From positions 1 through 22,985 of IMG/VR virus record IMGVR_UViG_3300042558_000964: a stretch of 22,985 bases of DNA; one strand, given 5' to 3'. Of this stretch, positions 12,584 to 19,185 are shown in pieces; within the stretch, counting starts at the first letter, position 1, and each line of letters starts with the position of its first letter. The DNA is from a virus. The notes beneath the pieces are model-generated. The model searched no databases and was not told where the DNA came from. It worked only from the letters and a program-made list of their open reading frames with translations. The position numbers and the translations under genes were made by a program.

Positions 12584-13068
12584 GCTCGTAGCTCCGTCAT
12601 GTCGTCTTCGGAAACTCGGTAGGTGATGTTCAACGGGATCTGTAGCCCGTCCATCCCGCCATCCGCCTGGATGTAATTGACCGTCTGCCACTGGGCATCC
12701 GTTGCATAGCCTCCAAAGGTATGCCAAGTCGAGGAACCCGACGCGACCGCCTTGATGACGTCCGCATGAAACGCATTGAGCAGCGAATCTATTGCGTCCG
12801 TGTTTCGCTCGTCCTGCATTACATGGCAATGAATAAGGAACTGCTGGCGGTATGCGTTTGATGGAGGCTCGCCTGGCCTGTCAAGTTCCGGCACTCTTTC
12901 AGGCTGTCCTTGGGTCAAGACGATCTGGTTGTTTCTCGGTGTGAAGTCTGCGAATCTAGCCGGTCGTTGCACTTCGCAAATTTCAGTTTGGTAGCCGTTG
13001 GCCCCGATCATTGCATCGAGGCGAGACTTGAGTTCAAGTGCTATGGATTCGACAACTGCTACCGGCAT
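12580..13068 (-). CDS. Tail terminator (gpU-like), 162 aa
   Basis: The start is ATG 13068, overlapping the preceding stop by ten bases. Sequence features are a long N-terminal helix (VVESIALELKSRLDAMIGAN), a strand region (NQIVLTQGQPERVPELD), then RQQFLIHCHVMQDERNTDAI, a helix (SLLNAFHADVIKAVA) and C-terminal strands (GLQIPLNITYRVSEDDMTEL). This alpha/beta layout, a helix, a central strand like 'F-L-I-x-C-H-V', a helix and a last strand 'I-P-L-x-I-x-Y-R', is that of tail-terminator/tail-completion proteins. The neighbours (FII-like before, gpZ-like after) place it in the neck. Motif support is moderate, and it could be another small neck protein. Confidence 0.6.
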   Translation of the reverse strand: MPVAVVESIALELKSRLDAMIGANGYQTEICEVQRPARFADFTPRNNQIVLTQGQPERVPELDRPGEPPSNAYRQQFLIHCHVMQDERNTDAIDSLLNAFHADVIKAVASGSSTWHTFGGYATDAQWQTVNYIQADGGMDGLQIPLNITYRVSEDDMTELRA

Positions 13069-13406
13069 TCTAGGACTAGCATCCCTTCGTCGTGACTCAA
13101 CAGTTTTAGTATCGATCTTCGCTTCGGTGCTTCACCTACGCGATTAGGAAACGCCAATTCATCCCCGCCTAAGTTTATCTCGTCGCTTGCAATCCCGCTC
13201 GACTGATCGTTGGCAACGTGTACCTCAAAGAGAGGGTAAACCACGTTTCCATCCTCAGGCAAGACGCCGAGTGCTTCGCGTATCACAACCGCCTTGATCT
13301 CCCTGGATCGACCGTTCTTTTTGTAGTAAACAATCGATTCAGCGAAGTCGTCAGCGTTGCAAAATACGCTCTCGGCATCTTGCTTAATCAGGTCGTGAAG
13401 CGTCAC
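13059..13406 (-). CDS. Head-closure/head-tail attachment protein, FII-like, 115 aa
   Basis: The N-terminal pattern MTLHDLIKQDAESVFCNADD followed by FAESIVYYKKNG is close to the phage head-tail attachment (lambda FII) family, whose consensus opens with an acidic helix, a 'D-x-x-x-V-F-x-N-x-x-D-F-A-E-x-I-x-Y' strand and a short basic loop. The rest is beta-strand with hydrophobic ends (EIKAVVIREALGVLPED, RSILKLLSHDEGMLVLEC). Length agrees with FII (117). It is expected to close the portal and attach the tail. The start ATG 13406 lies four bases after the LamG-like stop, and its stop overlaps the tail terminator gene by ten bases. Confidence 0.75.
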   Translation of the reverse strand: MTLHDLIKQDAESVFCNADDFAESIVYYKKNGRSREIKAVVIREALGVLPEDGNVVYPLFEVHVANDQSSGIASDEINLGGDELAFPNRVGEAPKRRSILKLLSHDEGMLVLECR

Positions 13407-13409
13407 TTA

Positions 13410-14081
13410 CTAGGCTCGCTTGCAAGTGATCTTGACGTAGTCAACAACCACCGAATCCACGTTTGTATTCGCGGCCTTCTGGAGTTGGATGATCGGCTGC
13501 AACCCAGAGCTATAGCCGCTCATATCGAAGGTCGTGCCGGTTGCGACTCGACGTCCATCGATGTAAAACTTGACGTCTTGCTTTCCGCCGGTGAAGTCGA
13601 TCACGAATTCCTTGTAGGTCGTGCCCAATGTCGTCCCGCTGGAAACGTCGTCGTTATCCCGCGTCCCGTCATCAGTCTCGACATAGACAAGGCTGGTGCT
13701 ATTTGCACCTTCCATGCGGAACCATGCGTTAGCCGCTACGCTGTCGGCCGTATCGTTACGTGCCGAGCCGACACCAAAGCAGAGAATTGATCCGCTGGTA
13801 AAGGTTGCTGCACCAATCTTCACTCGCATCTCGACTCGCTGAATCAAGTCGATGTCGAAGTCCAACGCATCGCCGAAGTGCGGACAAACGTTTTCGATCT
13901 CGTTCGTTGCCGCTAGGGTAGCGGTAAGTTCCGAAGTGCCCTTGGTGTAAACCGGCGCACCCGATGCGGAAGTGTCATCGACTAGCCAAGGCGTTGCTGG
14001 ATCCGCCGAAGTTGGAAGCGTTGCGACCGCTCCGTTGAAGTCGTCGTAAAAAATCTGAAAGTCTCGAATGTCACTCATCAT
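13410..14081 (-). CDS. LamG-like head decoration or structural protein, 223 aa
   Basis: Start ATG 14081 (or 14078; AAGGA upstream) is preferred, as the longer frame from 14150 runs through the terminator. The protein begins MMSDIRDFQIFYDDFNGAVA and has a concanavalin/LamG-like jelly-roll pattern: 'F-Y-D-D-F', strands DLIQRVEMRVKIG, SILCFGVGSARND, YKEFVIDFTGGKQDVKFYID and DSVVVDYVKITCKR. The 'F-x-I-D-x-x-G-G-x-x-x-V-x-F-Y-I-D-G-x-x' section is typical of LamG folds. It lies between the capsid fusion (with a terminator in between) and head closure, as decoration or head-fibre genes often do. Sugar binding would be a family-level guess. It starts 29 bases after the T-tract of the terminator. Confidence 0.6.
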   Translation of the reverse strand: MMSDIRDFQIFYDDFNGAVATLPTSADPATPWLVDDTSASGAPVYTKGTSELTATLAATNEIENVCPHFGDALDFDIDLIQRVEMRVKIGAATFTSGSILCFGVGSARNDTADSVAANAWFRMEGANSTSLVYVETDDGTRDNDDVSSGTTLGTTYKEFVIDFTGGKQDVKFYIDGRRVATGTTFDMSGYSSGLQPIIQLQKAANTNVDSVVVDYVKITCKRA

Positions 14082-14109
14082 TAATTCCTTTGCTTTGTTT
14101 GTTCGTTTG

Positions 14110-14141
14110 AAAAAAGGCCCCAACCCAATCGAGCCGGGGCC
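14110..14141 (-). terminator. Intrinsic terminator after the capsid gene
   Basis: On the minus strand GGCCCC (14141-14136) and GGGGCC (14121-14116) form a six-base all-G/C stem with a 14-base loop, followed immediately by TTTTTT (14115-14110). It lies 22 bases beyond the capsid stop codon and before the LamG-like gene. It would cut or reduce transcription after the head block, so the tail genes probably depend on partial read-through or antitermination. Confidence 0.8.
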
Positions 14142-14162
14142 GTGTGTCATTCAGGTAATCGA

Positions 14163-16775
14163 CTACGCAGAGCGATTACCGAAGATGCCGCGATGATCGA
14201 TTACCGCTGTACCCATCGTCTGGCGGATCTTGTAGAGGTACACGTCGCGGGACATGTCCCAGTCGTTTTCCAGCACTGGGGCCTCTTCGCCACTAAGGAA
14301 GGTCAGTTCCATCGTGTCGACTTGCGAATTGTCGGCGATTGCGTACCAGTTGGTCGAACTGTTCGCATCGAGCAATGCCGTAGCAACAACGGTCAGCGGT
14401 CGAGTCCCGTTGATGCCGTAGAGGCTGGTTACTCCCTCGTTTCCGTTCGACTGTGCAAAGGATTGGCTGTTGACAATCCGCGATGCAGTCGCTGCGTACT
14501 TCTGAGGAACCAACAACACCTTCGGCGAAAGGTTCAGAACCGATCCCCCAAGGCCCTTTTGCTTGCTCATCAACTCGAATGCTTCGTCGAGAGTGGTTTC
14601 GCTTGGAGCCGCTGGGCTGACTGCGGTAATGTTCGATCCGCTTGCGTGCGAAGCAGAGAACAACGCCAAGCCATCAGGCATTACAGGATTACTCAAAAAC
14701 GTGTCGTAAACGAGACGCTCTTGTGTACGTCGAGCCGCTTGCCCTTGCATTGCAGGGATGCGAGAGAGTGCATCGAGGTCGTCGTTGATAACGGTCTCCC
14801 AAGTCACGGTGAATTCAGCACCGAACTTGTCGACCTTGTACGACTTCTTCTGATCGCTCAAGCCCTTTTCAGGGTAAGCCTTGCCCTCTGGTACCATTTC
14901 CAAGTTTGGATACTCGGAGAGTTGCGTCCGGTTGATCTGCTTGAAGTCATCCACGCTAGCCGCTTGCCGAACCCACAGAGCCCAAGTGAATGGGGCCTCG
15001 TCGTAAGCCGCTCGGAGAGTCTTGTTAACCGCGTCTGAGAGGATGTTCTGGAAGCTTCCGGTCGTGTGATACGCATCGGATCGGCGAACCTTGAGACGAT
15101 TAAACGTCCCGGCGTGACCCATCGCCATTCGTGCTACGTCGCCCTTGGTGTGCTTCAATGGGTCGATGCCCATTCGACGTACGCATTCTTCGGCAAGTCG
15201 GTACAGTCCGACATTGCGAAACTCAGCATCGCCTTGGGCAGTCGGTGCCTTGGTGCGTTGGATGTTCCCTTGGAAGCAACGTTGAACCAAGCCAGCCTTA
15301 GCGGCTTGTTCAAACTTGTCGTGTTCCGATTCAGTAACCGTGACGCTGCTGCCAATTGGTTGATTAGCCATCTGTCGAATAATCCTTTGCTGAGCGTCTT
15401 CCAGTGAACAACCGGAGTCAACCAACTCGTCAGCAAAGGTACGCTCAACCTTCGCTAGTTTGGCCGCTGCGTAAATCGATTTCTTTCGCTCGTCGATTGC
15501 TTTCAGTTGTCGAGCAACTTCGCTCTCGACTTTGTATTCCGCTCGAGCAACCTCAGGCTCTTTAGGCATTTCGCCTTCCGCCCTTGCCGCTTCTTCGGTT
15601 GGCTTGTCCATGCCTTCCATCAACTCGACTTCGAGTTCTGGTTTTGCCATGTGATCGGCCATCCACTTGATGATCTCGTTCGGATCGGTCATACCTTCGG
15701 GTAGACCAAGAGACGAGAGTTGAGCCATCAATTGCTCATCCATGCCTTCCTGCCTTTCTGCTTGGTCGTAAGACCGTCTGACCGTGGAATTAGGATCTGC
15801 ACCCGTTGCGCAGATACTCGCGTTGTGAGGCTCCCAAGCGGTAACAATCTCCGCTGGCCCTTCAACTACAACGCCACGTTTCGTTGTGTATGCTTGCCCT
15901 TCCGGGATGTAGATGCGATTGAGGATTACCGCATCGATACTGAAGTCATTCAGATGCCCCTCTTGGTATCGAGTCGCTACGACTTGGCTCTCTGGATCCG
16001 ATGCGAACGAAGGATCGCCAACTAGCTCGCCATCCTGGATTTCGATATTGCGAATCGACCCGAAGACATTGCGGACAGTTCTATCGTTGTGTGAGTCGAC
16101 AATGGGCAATTGATTCTTTGAGTTGCGAAACTGGACGCCGTCCATTAGCAAGACTTGACGAACCATTCGACCGCGTTGTTCGTCGTAAATCTCAATCGGG
16201 GTCTCGGTTGCAATAACCGCTCGACCGTCTTTAGGTGCCGCGAATGCTCGCTGAATCTTTGGGACTGCTGCGATACGCTCGACTTTGTCTGCTGCTTGCA
16301 TTTGTCGTTGCACCTTTTCGCTCCAAGTTTTTCCAGCGTCTCCGCCCCATAACGCCCACGCAATCCGACCGGCTGATGGAAATCCCTTTTGGCCTGGCTT
16401 CCAGCCTTCGCCCTGCTTGTCTACTTCGTGTCTTGCGAAGTAACTGACCATGCGACCGATGGTATCTGGACTCATCGCTTTGCCGTTGCTCAAGTCTCTA
16501 GCTCTTGCAACGCCAACCGGAGTTCCTCCGCGATTGTGTTCGCGTCTCCACTCAAGGCCCTGCTTAGCCTCTTCGCGTACGCCCTCAGGTGGAGTAAAGT
16601 CAATGTCGCCGTACTTCGCTCGTTCGATCTCTTCCGCTGCGTACAATGCCGCGACCTGATCGCTAGCCGCATCCTCCGAAGCATGGCAACCCATTAACTG
16701 GGCTGTATCGTCTTTCACGACACCCCACGGACGCGATATAGGGCAAGCCTTGGTTTGCTTCGTGCTATAGGGCAC
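14163..16775 (-). CDS. Prohead protease / scaffold / major capsid fusion protein, 870 aa
   Basis: A single frame of 870 residues. Residues 11-45 (CPISRPWGVVKDDTAQLMGC followed by HASEDAASDQVAALYA) and 58-155 (DFTPPEGVREEAKQGLEWRR, GRMVSYFARHEVDK, SAGRIAWALWGGDAGKTW) are conserved phage segments of unknown role. At 180-335 lies a prohead protease core with candidate catalytic H229 (VDSHNDR) and S279 (DFSIDA) and an acid near TAWEP. Residues 345-475 are charged and helical, scaffold-like. From about 478 to the end is a Mu gpT-like/HK97-type capsid (GMVSYF-unrelated; e.g. SFQNILSDAVNKTLRAAYDE, WETVINDDLDALSRIPAMQG, ending RGIFGNRSA). Proteolysis would release the capsid domain. GTG 16775 follows GAGGTAGCCA and overlaps the portal gene by 11 bases. 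Confidence 0.8.
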   Translation of the reverse strand: MPYSTKQTKACPISRPWGVVKDDTAQLMGCHASEDAASDQVAALYAAEEIERAKYGDIDFTPPEGVREEAKQGLEWRREHNRGGTPVGVARARDLSNGKAMSPDTIGRMVSYFARHEVDKQGEGWKPGQKGFPSAGRIAWALWGGDAGKTWSEKVQRQMQAADKVERIAAVPKIQRAFAAPKDGRAVIATETPIEIYDEQRGRMVRQVLLMDGVQFRNSKNQLPIVDSHNDRTVRNVFGSIRNIEIQDGELVGDPSFASDPESQVVATRYQEGHLNDFSIDAVILNRIYIPEGQAYTTKRGVVVEGPAEIVTAWEPHNASICATGADPNSTVRRSYDQAERQEGMDEQLMAQLSSLGLPEGMTDPNEIIKWMADHMAKPELEVELMEGMDKPTEEAARAEGEMPKEPEVARAEYKVESEVARQLKAIDERKKSIYAAAKLAKVERTFADELVDSGCSLEDAQQRIIRQMANQPIGSSVTVTESEHDKFEQAAKAGLVQRCFQGNIQRTKAPTAQGDAEFRNVGLYRLAEECVRRMGIDPLKHTKGDVARMAMGHAGTFNRLKVRRSDAYHTTGSFQNILSDAVNKTLRAAYDEAPFTWALWVRQAASVDDFKQINRTQLSEYPNLEMVPEGKAYPEKGLSDQKKSYKVDKFGAEFTVTWETVINDDLDALSRIPAMQGQAARRTQERLVYDTFLSNPVMPDGLALFSASHASGSNITAVSPAAPSETTLDEAFELMSKQKGLGGSVLNLSPKVLLVPQKYAATASRIVNSQSFAQSNGNEGVTSLYGINGTRPLTVVATALLDANSSTNWYAIADNSQVDTMELTFLSGEEAPVLENDWDMSRDVYLYKIRQTMGTAVIDHRGIFGNRSA

Positions 16776-18351
16776 TGGCTACCTCGCTTACAACCTCTTG
16801 CGTCTGAGGCGATGGAGTAGCCGACTGAGCCGCACTGATTGCCAGTTGCTGTTCTTGTGGCGTGAGCAACCCAAGTTTCTTCTTCAGGTCTTGCTCTTTT
16901 TTGCGTTGGTAGAACACCGCTCGCCATGATCGACCACGGGAACCAAGTTCCGTCTGGTAGTCCGACATGAAAGAATCGATGGCATCCTTTGCCGATGCCT
17001 GTTCGGTCTGAGGATCCACCCATTCCCATTCAGGGGTCTGCCACTCGACCGGGCTTGCTTTGCGTCGATCTGACAGCAAGTCAATCGGAGTTGGAAACCC
17101 TCGAGTTCCGCTGATCGATGCCGCATCGAAGAACGCGTCCCAAGTCGGCTGGAGCATGTGCCGAATCAAGTATTGCTGCCAACAACGGAACCGCCTTCGG
17201 TCTTCGAGTTGACTCGTACGGCTCGAACTGTAGGACGTCTGCGAATAGTCGCGGGCTACAGTCTCGTAAGACAATCCCGTGCCCACCGCAATCTGCCGAA
17301 GGATTAAAGCAATCCAAGGCTCCGCACCTGTTGCCGGTCGGCCTGGATTGATACCCTCGACGCTTTCGCCTGGGTTAAGCTCCATCACCATGCCCGGCTC
17401 GATGTATCGCTGTTTATTACCCGCTGAATCGACAGGGCTTCCGCCGTCTGGATCGGCAAGATCACCCAAGGGAGTCTCGGTCTTAATGGCAACCGTGAAG
17501 CATGAAGCAACCGCAGATGCTTGCAGTTCGTTATCTAGGTACGTGCCCAAGTCACGGATAGCCGCGACCACCGGAGCAAACCACGATACGCCCCGCGTCT
17601 GCCCTACTCGCTCCCGGCGGAATAAGTGCATGATCTCCGACGCTGGAACTCGTTCAGGCTCTCTTGTGTAGGAGTAGGGTTGCAATGGGTGATCGGGATA
17701 GATCCAGTAAGCAACTGGACGACCCGTATCGTCGACCTCGACCCCGCGAATGATGCGGTTTTCGCCGTTGGCGGTGAGTCTCGAAGCGTAGTTATCTTTG
17801 TCACCTGCTAGCCGGTCTGCTTCGATGATCTCCAATGCCAATGGGACTGGTCGATAGATGCCGCGATACACGCTTCCAGGCGTGCGAATCTTTCGGATGA
17901 GGACTTCGCCCGCTTCAACAACTTCGCGTTGTGCGATGGACTGGATTTCCTCTAAGGTGTACTGGCCGTTGATGTCGCAGACTTCGCACCATTCCGACCA
18001 AACGCTATCACGCCGGTCGTTTACCTCTTCGATATCATCGCCTGCGGGAGTCTCGAAAACCGATTGAGCCTTGATGCCGCATCCGACTACGGATGAAACG
18101 ATGGTATCGACTACGCCCCAAGCGTAGGCATTGTTGCGAACGAGTTCCCGCGACCACGCTCGAAGCCGATCCGCTCCAAACGGGCCGAGTAACTCGGTGT
18201 CCGCTGGTTGATTCTTTGGAGTGCGTCCGCTCGATACTCTCGAAGGCTCCGCCCCTAGATAGGATCGCAATACCTTGCGGGCTTGCATTCGTCTCAATGC
18301 TCGAAGCGGGCTTACTGCCTCAATCGCTTTGTCGATAAGCCTGGTAATCAT
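16765..18351 (-). CDS. Portal protein, lambda B-like, 528 aa
   Basis: The protein matches the lambda gpB / Phage_portal_2 layout and length: N-terminal AIEAVSPLRALRRMQARKVL, then LVRNNAYAWGVVDTIVSSVV, GEVLIRKIRTPGSVY, IIEADRLAGDKDN, IMHLFRRERVGQTRGVSWFA and the stem/crown helices to SEVASAL. RNNAYAWGV and 'R-x-G-Q-x-R-G-V-S-W-F-A-P' are family signatures. It forms the dodecameric ring for packaging and head-tail attachment. ATG 18351 overlaps the gpW-like stop (ATGA). The gpW-like gene before and the protease/capsid fusion after are the expected neighbours. Confidence 0.9.
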   Translation of the reverse strand: MITRLIDKAIEAVSPLRALRRMQARKVLRSYLGAEPSRVSSGRTPKNQPADTELLGPFGADRLRAWSRELVRNNAYAWGVVDTIVSSVVGCGIKAQSVFETPAGDDIEEVNDRRDSVWSEWCEVCDINGQYTLEEIQSIAQREVVEAGEVLIRKIRTPGSVYRGIYRPVPLALEIIEADRLAGDKDNYASRLTANGENRIIRGVEVDDTGRPVAYWIYPDHPLQPYSYTREPERVPASEIMHLFRRERVGQTRGVSWFAPVVAAIRDLGTYLDNELQASAVASCFTVAIKTETPLGDLADPDGGSPVDSAGNKQRYIEPGMVMELNPGESVEGINPGRPATGAEPWIALILRQIAVGTGLSYETVARDYSQTSYSSSRTSQLEDRRRFRCWQQYLIRHMLQPTWDAFFDAASISGTRGFPTPIDLLSDRRKASPVEWQTPEWEWVDPQTEQASAKDAIDSFMSDYQTELGSRGRSWRAVFYQRKKEQDLKKKLGLLTPQEQQLAISAAQSATPSPQTQEVVSEVASAL

Positions 18352-18563
18352 CGGCGAGACCTCGACATTTTCGCAAGGCTGATACCGCCGCTCGAAGTCT
18401 CTCGGTTGACTTGTTGCTGTAGTTGCCGACGCTCTTGAAGTAGAGTACCCAGGTCAAGTTTTGTAACCGTACGCGAACCAATCGAATACGAAGACGCCCC
18501 GCCTGTAAGCAGGGCTTCGATTGCTGCGTCAATGAGTGCAAGTAGACTCGCCGATGTTGCCAT
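18348..18563 (-). CDS. gpW-like head-tail joining protein, 71 aa
   Basis: A 71-residue protein, MATSASLLALIDAAIEALLT followed by GGASSYSIGSRTVTKLDLGT and LLQERRQLQQQV, matches gpW: helix one, a short hairpin ('S-Y-x-I-G-S-R-T-V-T-K-L-D-L') and helix two ('L-x-x-x-R-R-x-L-x-x-x-V'). Lambda gpW is 68 residues. The ATG at 18563 is preferred over an in-frame TTG at 18569; it has no ribosome site and is immediately preceded by a perfect hairpin (18564-18579). The stop overlaps the portal start as ATGA. The basic end (KMSRSRR) fits the head interior contact seen in gpW. Confidence 0.8.
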   Translation of the reverse strand: MATSASLLALIDAAIEALLTGGASSYSIGSRTVTKLDLGTLLQERRQLQQQVNRETSSGGISLAKMSRSRR

Positions 18564-18579
18564 GTGCAAAGGATTGCAC
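18564..18579 (-). promoter_or_regulatory. 6-bp hairpin abutting the gpW-like start codon
   Basis: On the minus strand GTGCAA-TCCT-TTGCAC forms a perfect stem that ends at the base before the ATG. No Shine-Dalgarno sequence is seen, so the structure may control translation of the joining protein. The loop UCCU resembles an anti-Shine-Dalgarno sequence and is shared with the hairpin at 7380-7399. Confidence 0.4.
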
Positions 18580-18641
18580 GACAGCTTGACAATCTCAATT
18601 CCCTATGGCTGGTAGTTACCACGTAGATGGTAAACCGGTGG

Positions 18642-19184
18642 CTATTCTTCGACCTGCTTGTACAGATACCCGCAAGGCTTCCATCCGCATCGTATGTATC
18701 GAGTATTGCCCTTCGTGCAATACACTCGACTGTAACTTGATCGCGTTGGCCTCATTGCTGTGCATTGAACGCAATCACGAGGGCGAAATCTCGGAATCGT
18801 CTCGGATATCGACTCTTCCTCTTTTGTTAGCGGGCTTATCTCTGGATGCGGAACTTCCTGTGGGTTGCAATCCTCCAGCGAGTCGTATGTGATATTTCCG
18901 TCCGCATCGTAGATTCTCGTGCGTGAGGCGACATCCTCGACAGGATCATAATCGACGCACAATCCACCTTTGTACGGCTTCTTTGCTTCACTAAGCGACG
19001 CTCCGTCACGGAGTGCGGATTCGCGTTCGGAAATGATCTTGCTAGATGAGTACGCTGTGGTTTCCGCTGCCAGTTCTTCCATTGTCTTGTCGCAACCAAC
19101 CGCATCAGCAATTGTTTGTAATTGCTTCTCGATTGCTTCGCTCAATTGCTCAACCGCTGGAATCTGCTTCTTACTCTTTGCCAT
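18642..19184 (-). CDS. Zinc-ribbon protein between terminase and head-joining gene, 180 aa
   Basis: ATG 19184 (GAGGAGGAG upstream) is preferred over the frame extension to 19238. The N-terminus is helical (AVEQLSEAIEKQLQTIADAV), the middle acidic (KGGLCVDYDPVEDVASRTRI) and the C-terminus has a ribbon: RDCVQCTAMRPTRSSYSRVY, then CTKGNTRYIRCGWKPCGYLY. The pattern C-x2-C ... Y-C ... R-Y-x-R-C-x4-C-G-Y-x-Y-K is that of a phage zinc ribbon. It starts one base after the TerL stop. Ribbons of this type occur in small phage proteins that may bind DNA or terminase. Function unknown; a late regulator or packaging accessory is possible. Confidence 0.6.
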   Translation of the reverse strand: MAKSKKQIPAVEQLSEAIEKQLQTIADAVGCDKTMEELAAETTAYSSSKIISERESALRDGASLSEAKKPYKGGLCVDYDPVEDVASRTRIYDADGNITYDSLEDCNPQEVPHPEISPLTKEEESISETIPRFRPRDCVQCTAMRPTRSSYSRVYCTKGNTRYIRCGWKPCGYLYKQVEE

Positions 19185-19185
19185 C

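Noticed and set aside
12584-12829. N-terminal extension of the gpZ-like frame
   Set aside because: It overlaps the tail terminator gene in another frame and encodes a Cys/His/Arg-rich stretch unlike the family.
13218-13790. 190-codon plus-strand frame
   Set aside because: It lies opposite the FII-like and LamG-like genes, has no plausible ribosome site and no recognisable domain.
14082-14150. N-terminal extension of the LamG-like frame
   Set aside because: It would read through the intrinsic terminator hairpin; the ATG after AAGGA is preferred.
14142-15038. 298-codon open frame on the plus strand
   Set aside because: It lies opposite the conserved capsid gene, and its sequence (Arg/Cys/His/Val-rich) has no recognisable domain; it is a mirror of the capsid codon pattern.
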